Of a DNA stretch of 64,000 nt, positions 49,837-57,343 are shown one piece after another. The stretch spans positions 124,001 through 188,000 of the forward strand of contig NZ_JODS01000004.1 in the NCBI RefSeq assembly GCF_000718025.1. The letters run 5' to 3'. Every line of letters starts with the position of its first letter. The stretch's first letter is position 1. The notes below the pieces were generated by a model that worked only from the letters and a program-made list of their open reading frames with translations, was not told the DNA's origin and did not search any database. The DNA is from Kitasatospora purpeofusca (GTDB lineage Bacteria; Actinomycetota; Actinomycetes; Streptomycetales; Streptomycetaceae). Made by a program: the position numbers and the translations under genes.

Positions 49837-50321
49837 CAGAGGAGCGGCTTCTCGAACGGCAGCGGTCCGATCGTCAGAGGATCGGCGTCGACGTCGAACA
49901 GCGGGGTGTAGCCGGCGGCCAGGTACAGCCCCCTGGCCTCGGGCTGGCGCGGGCCGGTGGTGAGGAAGATCCGGTCGTAGCCGGCCCCGGCGGCGGCCCG
50001 CTCCAGCTCGGCCAGCACCCGGCGGGCCAGCCCCCGGCGCCGGTGCGCCGAGGCCGTCCACATCCGCTTCACCTCCGCCGTCCGCTCGTCGTACCGCTTG
50101 TACGCGCCGCCGGCCACCGGTTCGCCGTCCTCCAGCAGGAGCAGCAGCAGGCCGTGCGGCGCGGTCCAGCTGTCCGCCGGGTAGCGGGTCATCTCCTCGT
50201 GCGCCTCGGGGCCGTAGCGGCGCACGTACTCCTCGGTGAGCTCGCGCACCAGCGGCTCGGCGAGCGGGTCGTCGATCCCGACCCGGCGGACCTCGACGTC
50301 GAGCGCCGGTGCGCCGCTCAC
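49836..50321 (-). CDS. GNAT N-acetyltransferase
   Basis: This 161-residue enzyme has the acetyl-CoA-binding motif SAHRRRGLARRVLAELE and the later GYDRIFLTTGPRQPEARGLY. GTG 50321 overlaps the monooxygenase stop (GTGA), so the two are coupled. In the Bacillus subtilis cluster with the same gene set, SnaA acetylates S-alkyl-cysteines before the monooxygenase acts; I infer the same order here. Generic amino-acid acetylation is the alternative. Confidence 0.9.
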   Translation of the reverse strand: MSGAPALDVEVRRVGIDDPLAEPLVRELTEEYVRRYGPEAHEEMTRYPADSWTAPHGLLLLLLEDGEPVAGGAYKRYDERTAEVKRMWTASAHRRRGLARRVLAELERAAAGAGYDRIFLTTGPRQPEARGLYLAAGYTPLFDVDADPLTIGPLPFEKPLL

Positions 50322-51496
50322 GCCTGGGCCGCGATCAGCTGGTGCCGGTCGTGCTCGGCGCGTTCGGCCCGCTCGGCCTCCGCCGCCGCCTCGGCCGCCT
50401 CCCTGGCCGCGTCCCGCTTGGCGACCTCCTCGCGGACGATCGGGATGACGTGCCGGCCGAAGTCGATCGCGTCGTCCACCAGGTGGTAGCCACGGGCGGA
50501 GAGGATGTCCACGCCCAGGTCGTAGTAGTCCAGCAGCGCCTGGGCAACCGTCTCCGGGGTGCCGACCAGGGCGTTGGAGTTGCCCGCCCCGCCGGTGGCG
50601 GCGGCGGTCGGCGTCCACAGCGCCCGGTCGTAGCGCTCGCCGGCCTCGGCGATCTCCAGCAGCCGCTGCGAACCGGCGTTCTCGGGCCCGGTACCGGCCG
50701 GGCGGCCGCGGCGGATCAGGTCGCCGCCCTCGCGCCGGGCCTTGATCGCGGCGACCGTCCGGTGCGCCTTCTCCCAGGCCAGTTCCTCGGTCGGCGCGAT
50801 GATCGGCCGGAACGCCACCTGGATCCGCGGCGCGTCCGTCCGCCCGGCCTGCTTGGCGGCCTCCAGCACCCGCTCGATCTGCTCGGCGGTGCGGGCCAGC
50901 GGCTCGCCCCAGAGGCAGTAGATGTCCGCCTCGGCGCCGCCGGCCGCGTACGCCGCCTCCGAGGAGCCGCCGAAGGAGACGCCCGGCCGGGGCGCCTGCA
51001 CCGGGAAGACGTCGGAGACGAAGTCCTTGAAGCGGTAGTGGGTGCCCTCGTGGTCGAAGGCCTCCCGGCTGGTCCACGCCTTCTTGACGATCCGGATGTA
51101 CTCCCGGGTGCGGTCGTAGCGCTCGTCCTTGGTCAGGAAGTCGCCCTCGCGCTGCTGCTCGTGGTCGTTGCCGCCGGTGATGAAGTGGACGGTGAGCCGG
51201 CCGTCGCTGATCCGGTCCAGGGTGGCGAAGGTCTTGGCGGCGAAGGTCGGGTACGAGACGTTCGGGCGGTGGGCGAGCAGGATCTGCAGGCGGTCGAGGC
51301 GGGAGGCGATGAACGCGGCGGCGGGCGCCGGGTCGGGCGAGCCGGAGCCGTAGGCGAACAGCACCCGGTCCCAGTCGTGGTCCTCGTGGGCGCGGGCCAG
51401 CTTCAGGGTGTAGTCGCGGTCGAACGCGGCCGTGGTGCTCGCGGTGGTCTCCGTACCGTCGGCGGTGGCGGCGATGCCGAGGAATTCGACGGGCAT
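50318..51496 (-). CDS. LLM-class flavin-dependent monooxygenase (SsuD/CmoO-like)
   Basis: This 392-residue bacterial-luciferase-fold protein uses FMNH2 from a separate reductase. It resembles alkanesulfonate monooxygenase: RPNVSYPTFAAKTFATLD, FITGGNDHEQQREGDFL, KDERYDRTREYIRIVKKAW and GVSFGGSSEAAYAAGG. It is the first enzyme after a Cys-containing leader peptide, with a 347-base leader between. Context suggests oxidation of N-acetyl-S-alkyl-cysteine or a sulfonate to release usable sulfur. No NAD(P)H:FMN reductase gene is adjacent. Confidence 0.92.
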   Translation of the reverse strand: MPVEFLGIAATADGTETTASTTAAFDRDYTLKLARAHEDHDWDRVLFAYGSGSPDPAPAAAFIASRLDRLQILLAHRPNVSYPTFAAKTFATLDRISDGRLTVHFITGGNDHEQQREGDFLTKDERYDRTREYIRIVKKAWTSREAFDHEGTHYRFKDFVSDVFPVQAPRPGVSFGGSSEAAYAAGGAEADIYCLWGEPLARTAEQIERVLEAAKQAGRTDAPRIQVAFRPIIAPTEELAWEKAHRTVAAIKARREGGDLIRRGRPAGTGPENAGSQRLLEIAEAGERYDRALWTPTAAATGGAGNSNALVGTPETVAQALLDYYDLGVDILSARGYHLVDDAIDFGRHVIPIVREEVAKRDAAREAAEAAAEAERAERAEHDRHQLIAAQA

Positions 51497-51745
51497 GGTG
51501 GCGGAACCTTTCGGATCGTCCGCGGTCCGGCCGGACGCGGGCAGCCGGTGGCGCGGGAGGGTGGGGGAAGGCGTGGGGCACCGCCGGCCGGCGGCCGGAG
51601 GGCGGTACGGAGCAGAGGGCGGTAGCCGTACGGGGCGGGACGACAGGAGGTGGCCACGGGCACGTGACGGCCCGGGGCAGTGCGGAGGACTGCCGGAGCG
51701 CAGCGGAGCGGGGAGGAAGAGGGCGGGCGGCAGCGCGCGGTCGAC

Positions 51746-51768
51746 GAGCCGTCAGGACGTGACGGCTC
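51746..51768 (-). promoter_or_regulatory. Candidate attenuator hairpin in the LLM operon leader
   Basis: GAGCCGTCA/TGACGGCTC, perfect 9-bp arms with a 5-base loop, begins 75 bases after the leader peptide's stop and 250 bases before the LLM start. The spacing suits leader-peptide control. Confidence 0.5.
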
Positions 51769-51843
51769 TCCCGGCCCGGGACGGGGCACCGAGGGAGGTC
51801 GCTCCGGAGGAGGACGGGGCCGGACGAGCGGCCCGCTGCCGGG

Positions 51844-51921
51844 TCAGCCGCGACACGCCGCGGACCACACCCGACCGAAGTCGATGTGGTCGCGGGTGAC
51901 CAGGGGCTGCTCGGCGTACAT
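51844..51921 (-). CDS. 25-residue Cys-containing leader peptide
   Basis: ATG 51921 to TGA 51844 encodes MYAEQPLVTRDHIDFG followed by RVWSAACRG. Short peptides with an LTRxHxDxxRV...AxC(R) layout precede sulfur-assimilation and sulfonate operons in streptomycetes and are often annotated as putative leader peptides; Cys-rich ones act as cysteine-sensing attenuators in mycobacteria. GAGG lies just before the ATG. Placement 347 bases upstream of the LLM gene on the same strand supports the call. The Cys near the end would sense Cys-tRNA supply. Confidence 0.7.
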   Translation of the reverse strand: MYAEQPLVTRDHIDFGRVWSAACRG

Positions 51922-51989
51922 GGCCTCAAGTTGAGCAGCGAACCACGCACCCGTCAACCGGCTTCCATTACCGCTCTGTTGCGATCTCC

Positions 51990-52004
51990 TGTCGCCACGC
52001 GACA
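51990..52004. promoter_or_regulatory. 15-bp palindrome in the divergent promoter region
   Basis: TGTCGC/GCGACA around CAC lies between the leader peptide (minus strand) and the permease gene (plus strand), about 70 bases from the leader start and 37 before the plus-strand -35. It is a likely shared operator. Confidence 0.5.
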
Positions 52005-52040
52005 CCTCCCGCGCCCCCGGCGTCCCGTCACCGCCGACCC

Positions 52041-52071
52041 TTGACACCCGCCGATCGCGCACGCGTACGAT
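52041..52071 (+). promoter_or_regulatory. Promoter of the plus-strand permease operon
   Basis: TTGACA (52041-52046), 19 bases, TACGAT (52066-52071). Both boxes are good, the spacing slightly long. It implies a leader of about 130 bases. Confidence 0.55.
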
Positions 52072-52210
52072 CGAAAGCGGAGTGCAGTGCCCCGCCGGAC
52101 GCGTTGAGGGACGCGGGCCGGCCGCAACGGCCGTACGTGACCACGCCGTACCCCCACCCCGTGCGCCCGCGCGCATCCCGCATCTCCGCCCTCCCGCCTG
52201 GAGCCTCCGC

Positions 52211-53299
52211 ATGGCCACCCCGCCGGACGTCCTGCCCGCCCCCTCCTCCCCGCCCGCTCCGGCACCGATCCGCCGAGGCGCTGCCACCACCACCGCCACC
52301 GCGCCCGACCTCTGGGCCGCCACCGCCCGGATCGTCCCGCGCCGCCGCACCGGCCAGTGGATCTCCGCCGCGGTCGCCCTGCTGCTGTTCGCGATGGCGG
52401 TCAACTCCCTGGTCCGCAACAAGGCGTTCCAGTGGGACGTGGTCGCCGAGTGGTTCACCGCCACCTCGGTGATGAACGGCCTCACCCTGACCCTCTGGCT
52501 GACCGCCGTCACCCTCGGCCTGGGCTTCGTGCTCGGCACCGTCCTCGCCACCATGCGGCTGTCCGCCAACCCGGTGCTGCGCACGCTCAGCTGGATCTAC
52601 ATCTGGATCTTCCGCTCCACCCCCGCCCTGGTGCAGCTGCTGCTGTTCTTCAACATCGGCGCGCTGTACCCGACCCTCGGCCTGGGCATCCCGTTCGGCC
52701 CGGAGTTCGTCACCGTCCGCACGGTCAACCTGTTCGGCCCGACCTTCACCGCCGTGGTGGGGCTCACCCTGCTGGAGGCCGCGTACGCCGCCGAGGTGGT
52801 GCGCGGCGGCATCCTCTCCGTCGACCGGGGCCAGCTGGAGGCCGCCGCCGCGCTCGGCCTCGGCCGGTGGCGGGTGCTGCGCCGGATCGTCGTCCCGCAG
52901 GCGATGCGCTCGATCGTGCCGACCGCCGGGAACATGCTGATCAGCGCCCTCAAGGGGACCAGCATCATCAGCGTGCTGGCCGTCTCCGACCTGCTCTACT
53001 CCGTCCAGCTGGTCTATCTGCAGTCGTACCAGGTCATCCCGATGCTGATGGTCGCCACCCTCTGGTACGTGGTGATCACCACCGTGCTCTCGGTCGGGCA
53101 GTTCTACGTCGAGCGCCACTTCGCGAAGGGCGCCACCCGCGAGGGCCTGCCGCCCACGCCGCTGCACCGGGCCCGCGCCGCGTACCGGCGGCTGCGCGCC
53201 GTCGCGGACGAGGCCGCCCCCGGGGAGACCGGCACGAGCGGGACCGGCACGAGCGGGACCGACACGGGCGGGACCGCCACCGGGAAGGACGCCCGATGA
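52211..53299 (+). CDS. Polar amino-acid ABC transporter permease
   Basis: This 362-residue membrane protein has the EAA loop as EVVRGGILSVDRGQLEAAAALG and RRIVVPQAMRSIVPTAGN, and about five membrane helices in the middle. Polar tails lie at both ends, and the C-tail contains a short GTSGT repeat. ATG 52211 with GGAG 7 bases upstream. It has no ATPase of its own strand, so it likely pairs with the divergent permease and ATPase. Its TGA overlaps the next ATG. Confidence 0.93.
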   Translation: MATPPDVLPAPSSPPAPAPIRRGAATTTATAPDLWAATARIVPRRRTGQWISAAVALLLFAMAVNSLVRNKAFQWDVVAEWFTATSVMNGLTLTLWLTAVTLGLGFVLGTVLATMRLSANPVLRTLSWIYIWIFRSTPALVQLLLFFNIGALYPTLGLGIPFGPEFVTVRTVNLFGPTFTAVVGLTLLEAAYAAEVVRGGILSVDRGQLEAAAALGLGRWRVLRRIVVPQAMRSIVPTAGNMLISALKGTSIISVLAVSDLLYSVQLVYLQSYQVIPMLMVATLWYVVITTVLSVGQFYVERHFAKGATREGLPPTPLHRARAAYRRLRAVADEAAPGETGTSGTGTSGTDTGGTATGKDAR

Positions 53300-55221
53300 G
53301 CGCCGTCCTGGTCGTCGTCGGCGCCGGGCCGCGCGGCACCGGGGTGTTGGAGCGGATAGCCGCCAACGCCCCCGAACTGCTGCCCGCCGACCGGCCGTTG
53401 CACATCCACCTGGTCGACCCGCACCCGCCCGGCGGCGGCCGGATCTGGCGCCACGAGCAGTCCCCGCTGCTGCGGATGAACTCGATGGCGGAGGACGTCA
53501 CCATGTTCACCGACGAGCGCTCGACCCTCGACGGGCCGGTCCGCCCCGGCCCCTCGCTCGCCGAATGGGCCGCCCGTCCCGAGGAGTTCGCCCCCTACCG
53601 GGAGATCGCCGACCCCGAACTGCGGGCCGAGCTGCGCACCCTCGCGCCCACCGACTTCCCCACCCGGCGGGCCCAGAGCGCCTATCTGGACTGGGTGTTC
53701 CGGCGCGCCGTCGCCGACCTGCCGCCGCACATCACGGTCACCGTCCACCGGGACACCGCGCAACGGATCGAGGGCCCGGCGGACGGTCCGCAGCTGGTCC
53801 ACCTCTCCGACCGGGTACTGACCGCCGACCACGTCGTCCTCACCCTCGGCCACCTCGAATCCCACCCCGACCCCCGTTACGACGCCGACGCCGCCTTCGC
53901 CGCCCGGCACGGCCGCTTCCACCTGCCGCCCGCCCACTCCGCCGACGTCGCCGCCGAGCTGGAGCGCATCGCCCCCGGCGAGCACACCGTGCTGCGCGGC
54001 TTCGGGCTCGCCTTCGTCGACCTGGTCTCGCTGCTCACCGAGGGCCGCGGCGGCCGGTTCGAGGAGGCGGCCGACGGCGGCCTGGTCTACCGGCCCTCGG
54101 GCCGCGAACCGGTCGTGCACGTCGGCTCGCGGCGCGGCGTCCCGTACCACTCCAAGACCGGCTACCGCCTGGTCGGACCGCCGCCGCCGTTCCCCCGGTA
54201 CTTCGACGCCACCGCCGTCGACGCCCTGCTCGACCGGCCCGGAGCGATCGAACTGCGGCGCGACGCCTGGCCGTTGATGGCCAAGGAGATCGCCTTCGGC
54301 CACTACCACGAACTGTTCCACGCCCACCCCGGGCGCACCGCCCTGCCCTGGGCGGAGTTCCTCGACGGCCTCGACGCGCACCCCTGGGCGTCCCCCGAGC
54401 TGGACGCGCTGGTCGAACGCGCCGTCCCCGACCCGGCCGACCGGCTCGACCTCGAACGCCTGGACCACCCGCTGGCCGGCCTGGAACTCGGCTCCGCCGA
54501 GGAACTCCAGCGGTACCTGCGCCGCTACATCGCCGAGGACGCCGACCGGCGCGCCGACCCCGCGCACAGCGCCGACCTCGGCGCCTTCCTCGCCCTGCTC
54601 TCGCTGTTCGGCCAGCTGCCCCGGATCCTCGCCTCCGGCCGGCTCACCGCCCGGTCGGTGGGCGAGGAGGCCGACGAGTGGTTCTTCGGCTACTTCAGCT
54701 ACCTGGCGTCCGGGCCGCCCGGCTTCCGGCTGCGCCAACTGCTCGCGCTCTCCGAAGCCGGCGTGGTCCGCTTCCTCGGCGCGGGCGTCCGGGTCGAACG
54801 GGACGAGCGCACCGGCAGCTGGCTGGCCTCCGGCGCCACCGTGCCCGGCCGCACCGTCACCGCCACCGCGCTGGTCGAGGCGTACCTGCCCAAGCACGTC
54901 CTGGCCCGCACCCGGGACCCGCTGCTGCGCGAACTGCACCGGGACGGGCGGATCGTCGAGGAGGTGGTCAGCGACCCGGAGCACACCCACCGCTCGGGGC
55001 TGCTCACCATCCGGCCCCGGGACGGCCTCGTCCTCGACCCGGCCCTCGGCGGGGAACCGCACCCGCGCCGCACCGCGCTCGGCCCGCACACCAGCGTGCG
55101 GGCGGCGGCCGCGTTCGCCCGGCCGCGCACGGACTCGCCCGGCTTCCGGCAGAACGACGCGGCGGCGCGGGCGCTGCTGGGCGCGCTCGCCCAGGTGGGG
55201 GCCGAGGTGGTGCCGGTGTGA
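53296..55221 (+). CDS. FAD/NAD(P)-binding protein, candidate redox step in sulfur salvage
   Basis: This 641-residue protein begins with a dinucleotide motif VVVGAGPRGTGVLERI (residues 6-20), then VDPHPPGGGRIWRHEQS and later LTLGHLESHP, like the FAD-NAD(P)-binding family (NAD_binding_9) related to ornithine/lysine hydroxylases. The rest is long and unlike a simple monooxygenase. It is translationally coupled (ATGA) to the permease. It could oxidise or desaturate the imported sulfur compound, or supply reduced flavin. Function is not established. Confidence 0.85.
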   Translation: MSAVLVVVGAGPRGTGVLERIAANAPELLPADRPLHIHLVDPHPPGGGRIWRHEQSPLLRMNSMAEDVTMFTDERSTLDGPVRPGPSLAEWAARPEEFAPYREIADPELRAELRTLAPTDFPTRRAQSAYLDWVFRRAVADLPPHITVTVHRDTAQRIEGPADGPQLVHLSDRVLTADHVVLTLGHLESHPDPRYDADAAFAARHGRFHLPPAHSADVAAELERIAPGEHTVLRGFGLAFVDLVSLLTEGRGGRFEEAADGGLVYRPSGREPVVHVGSRRGVPYHSKTGYRLVGPPPPFPRYFDATAVDALLDRPGAIELRRDAWPLMAKEIAFGHYHELFHAHPGRTALPWAEFLDGLDAHPWASPELDALVERAVPDPADRLDLERLDHPLAGLELGSAEELQRYLRRYIAEDADRRADPAHSADLGAFLALLSLFGQLPRILASGRLTARSVGEEADEWFFGYFSYLASGPPGFRLRQLLALSEAGVVRFLGAGVRVERDERTGSWLASGATVPGRTVTATALVEAYLPKHVLARTRDPLLRELHRDGRIVEEVVSDPEHTHRSGLLTIRPRDGLVLDPALGGEPHPRRTALGPHTSVRAAAAFARPRTDSPGFRQNDAAARALLGALAQVGAEVVPV

Positions 55222-55245
55222 GAGCCCAGGCGCGCGCGGGCCGCG

Positions 55246-57138
55246 TCACGGACCGTAGATCTCCTCCACCAGGTCCTCGGCCGTGACGTGGTCCGGCGCG
55301 GCGAGGATCCACTCGCCGATCTGCTTGATCCCGGTGCCCCGTTCCAGCGCGTCCAGACAGGCGTCCGCCTCCTTCTCCGAGGCGAACTCCCAGGCCAGCA
55401 CGCGGCGGATCAGCGCCAGCGCCTCGGCCGGGTGCATCCGCGGCCGCTTGCCGGGCTTCGGGCGCCCGGCCGGGGCCGCCGCCAGCCGCTGCTGGCGGGC
55501 GGCGAGGTCCTGCCAGGCGTGGACGGTCAGGGGGTGCTGCTCGCCGAGGACGGCGACCAGCTCCGGCAGCAGGGTGCGCAGCTGGAGCACGGCGCCCTCC
55601 AGGTCGCCCCGCTCCGCGGTGTACGCCGCCAGGTCGTGCCGCGCCTGGAACACCCGCGGGTCGTGCGGGCCCCAGACGGTGTGCAGCTCCGGCAGCAGCT
55701 CGGCGAGCCGGCGCATCGCGCTGACCGTCTCGCCGCTCTCGCCGATGCAGCGGAGCAGGTGGTAGCGGGCGGTGAGGGTGTCCGGGTCGGACGGGCCGAG
55801 GGCGACGCGCAGGTCCTCGGCGACGGTGGACAGCAGCCGGATCGCGCCGTCCAGGTCCCCGGTCCGGCTCAGGAACCAGGCGAAGTCGCGCCAGGCGGCG
55901 AGGGTCTCGCGGTCCGCGGGGCCGAGCGCGGCCAGCGCCTCCTGGGCGACCGCGTGCAGCAGGGCGGCGGCCTCCTCCGGCGTCGCGGCCCGGTGCGCGG
56001 CGCTCCGGCGCTCGCTCAGGGCGGCGCGGACCGGCGCGTGCGGCGCGGCGGACGGGGGCGTGGTGAGCGGGGGCAGCACACCCGGCGCGAACACACCCGG
56101 TGCGAACACGACCGGCGGCGGGAGCACCGGCACCGGGCCGAGCATCACGGGTGGCGGGAACACCGGCACCGGCGGGACGAGCACCACCACGGGCCCGAAC
56201 CCCGGCTGCTCGGCGGGCACCTCGACGGCGGGCACCTCGACGGCGGGCGACGCCTCGGCCACGGGCACCTCGACGGCGGGCACCTCGGCCACGGGCTTCC
56301 CCGAAGGCCCCTCCCCCTCCAGGTCCGCGAGCCGCCGCTCCACCGTCCGCGCGTCCGCCGGCCGGTGCTCGGGGTCCTTCGCCAGCAGCTCCGTGACCAG
56401 GCCGGCCAGGTCCGCCGGCAGCCCGAACTCCGCCGGGTCCAGCGCCGGCGGCGGCGCGTTCAGGTGCTGGTACATCAGCACCGGCGTCGAGTCGCCGCTG
56501 AACGGCCGCACTCCGGTGCAGAGTTCCACCAGGACGCAGCCGAAGGCGTAGAGGTCCGCCCGGCCGTCCACCCGGCCGCCGGTCCAGCGTTCCGGCGCCA
56601 TGTACGCGGGACTGCCGACGACCGTCCCGGTGGTGGTCAACCCGCCAGCCCCGATGTCGAGTTGGGCGATGCCGAAGTCCAGTACCTTCACCGTGCCGGC
56701 CTCGGTGACCATGATGTTCTCGGGCTTGATGTCGCGGTGCACCATGCCCGCGTCGTGGGCGGCGGCCAGCGCCGAGCAGATCTGCCGCCCCCACCGCACG
56801 CTCCGCTCCGGACCGGGCGGGCCGTCCCGGAGCACCGAGGTCAGGGTGCGGCCGGTGATCAGCTCCATCACCAGGTACGTCACCGTGCGGCCGCCCAACT
56901 CACCCTCGCCCAGATCGTGCACGGTGACGATGTGCGGATGCGAGAGGTTGCCCGCCGCGCAGGCCTCGCGGACGAACCGGAGCGCGGCCTTCTGCTGGTC
57001 CTCGCCGTGGTGGTTGATGACCTTGACCGCCACCGGGCGCCGCATCCGGGAGTCGAAGGCCCGCCACACCACACCGAAGCCGCCCTGGCCCAGCCGCTCC
57101 ACCAGCTCGTACCGACCGTCGAGCACGTCGCCGATCAT
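55246..57138 (-). CDS. Ser/Thr protein kinase with Pro/Val linker and helical-repeat C-terminus
   Basis: This 630-residue soluble kinase has LGQGGFGVVW, VAVKVI, MVHRDIKPENIMV, VLDFGIAQL and YMAPERW. A linker (about 275-370) of Pro/Val/Glu repeats (VPAVEVP, PPVPVFPPPV) leads to a C-terminal tetratricopeptide-like domain (TLTARYHLLRCIGESGETVS; HDLAAYTAERGDLEG). ATG 57138. It ends 24 bases from the convergent FAD protein gene. Same architecture as the kinase at 44483, on the other flank of the sulfur locus. Confidence 0.93.
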   Translation of the reverse strand: MIGDVLDGRYELVERLGQGGFGVVWRAFDSRMRRPVAVKVINHHGEDQQKAALRFVREACAAGNLSHPHIVTVHDLGEGELGGRTVTYLVMELITGRTLTSVLRDGPPGPERSVRWGRQICSALAAAHDAGMVHRDIKPENIMVTEAGTVKVLDFGIAQLDIGAGGLTTTGTVVGSPAYMAPERWTGGRVDGRADLYAFGCVLVELCTGVRPFSGDSTPVLMYQHLNAPPPALDPAEFGLPADLAGLVTELLAKDPEHRPADARTVERRLADLEGEGPSGKPVAEVPAVEVPVAEASPAVEVPAVEVPAEQPGFGPVVVLVPPVPVFPPPVMLGPVPVLPPPVVFAPGVFAPGVLPPLTTPPSAAPHAPVRAALSERRSAAHRAATPEEAAALLHAVAQEALAALGPADRETLAAWRDFAWFLSRTGDLDGAIRLLSTVAEDLRVALGPSDPDTLTARYHLLRCIGESGETVSAMRRLAELLPELHTVWGPHDPRVFQARHDLAAYTAERGDLEGAVLQLRTLLPELVAVLGEQHPLTVHAWQDLAARQQRLAAAPAGRPKPGKRPRMHPAEALALIRRVLAWEFASEKEADACLDALERGTGIKQIGEWILAAPDHVTAEDLVEEIYGP

Positions 57139-57343
57139 CACCCGCCCACCCCCGCACTCGTGCCGCCTCCGCACTCTATCCACGGGACCGCCCGCTCCGG
57201 CCGTCCCTTCGCCCGCTCTTTCTCCCGCCTCCACTTCCCGCCTTCGGCCACATCTCCCCTGCCGCCGGCGTGTGCCCTGGTGGGAGGATGGCAACGGGCC
57301 CCGCGACGACGCGTTGGCCGCACGCACAACAAGGAGCGCAGTC

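Noticed and set aside
48727..50061. Longer start for the binding protein through the tandem repeat
   Set aside because: It would place about 120 residues before the lipoprotein signal peptide.
45837..55221. Locus as an antibiotic biosynthetic cluster
   Set aside because: No PKS, NRPS, terpene or RiPP enzymes are present; transporter and LLM content fits nutrient salvage better.
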